Source: an uncultured Ruminococcus sp. | GTDB taxonomy: Bacteria > Bacillota > Clostridia > Oscillospirales > Ruminococcaceae | NCBI GenBank assembly: GCA_946404705.1 | Contig: CAMJES010000120.1 | Location: forward strand, 1 to 6,854 | DNA: 6,854 nucleotides | Reading direction: 5' to 3' | Part shown: piece after piece, positions 6,659 through 6,854 of the stretch | Layout: the number at the start of each line of letters is the position of its first letter | How positions within the stretch are numbered: position 1 is the first letter of the stretch | Program-made: the position numbers and the translations under genes | Notes under the pieces: model-generated | Database searches by the model: none | Told to the model about the DNA's origin: nothing | What the model saw: only the letters and a program-made list of their open reading frames with translations

Positions 6659-6672
6659 TGCAATTTTTGCAT
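6658..6672. repeat. Small palindrome abutting the chemoreceptor promoter -35 box
   Basis: ATGCAA (6658-6663) and TTGCAT (6667-6672) form a perfect 6-bp inverted repeat around TTT. It overlaps the -35 hexamer by one base. Its size and position would suit a dimeric DNA-binding regulator. In AT-rich DNA such a palindrome can also arise by chance, and no regulator gene is adjacent. Confidence 0.4.
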
Positions 6673-6854
6673 ATTTTTACACGATTACGCATAAAGTTTT
6701 AGATTTATGGTTTTTATTCGGTAAAATGACATTTTTTTGCGAAAATATCCCCAAACTGCGCAGGTTAAAAGTATACAAAAATGATATGGTTTGCTATTTT
6801 CGCGTCATTCAAAATTATAAAAATTTGAATTTTAAGGCAAGTTATACTAATTCC
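6673..6854. other. AT-rich intergenic stretch upstream of the chemoreceptor
   Basis: No convincing gene is seen on either strand here. The only structure noted is an AT-rich inverted repeat, ATTCAAA (6807-6813) and TTTGAAT (6824-6830), around a 10-base spacer. It lacks GC pairs and is unlikely to be a strong terminator. The right edge of the window may hold the upstream control region of whatever gene lies beyond. Confidence 0.5.

Noticed and set aside
6807..6830. AT-rich inverted repeat as a terminator
   Set aside because: The arms are 7 bp and contain a single G-C pair. No gene end is visible beside it, so it is probably chance structure in AT-rich DNA.

Overview
The window looks like one end of a draft contig from a gut- or rumen-type Clostridia, probably a motile Ruminococcus-like member of the Oscillospiraceae. 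This placement is inferred from moderate GC, strong Gram-positive ribosome binding sites, sigma-A-type promoters, the family mix (GH35 beta-galactosidase, half-size ABC exporter, dCache chemoreceptor) and protein style. No rRNA or other marker gene is present to confirm it. All recognisable genes lie on the minus strand, so the biological order runs from high to low coordinates.

Layout, right to left. Positions 6553-6854 are an AT-rich intergenic region with a sigma-A-like promoter and a small palindrome touching its -35 box. Positions 4576-6552 encode a membrane chemoreceptor (dCache sensor, HAMP region, MCP signalling domain) that starts at TTG. Positions 4276-4575 are a dense regulatory leader. 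It holds a near-consensus promoter (TTGACA, 17 nt, TATACT), a 19-codon leader peptide ORF, possible competing RNA stems and a strong intrinsic terminator placed before the next gene. Positions 2470-4275 encode a half-size ABC exporter. It is followed after 16 nt by a cytoplasmic GH35 beta-galactosidase at 732-2453. Positions 47-662 hold the first about 205 codons of a six-helix membrane protein whose remainder is missing.

Positions 1-46 are not biological: they match the Illumina P5/TruSeq universal adapter. Reading through it adds the artefactual tail IGRASCRERV to the last protein.

How the parts work together: the chemoreceptor appears to be its own transcription unit. The exporter and beta-galactosidase appear to form an operon, perhaps continuing into the truncated membrane gene. 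That operon seems to be controlled by transcription attenuation linked to translation of a short peptide. This architecture is known from genes induced by ribosome-targeting antibiotics, such as tet(M). It is the most interesting element of the window and suggests the exporter is switched on by translation stress, with a sugar hydrolase carried along downstream.
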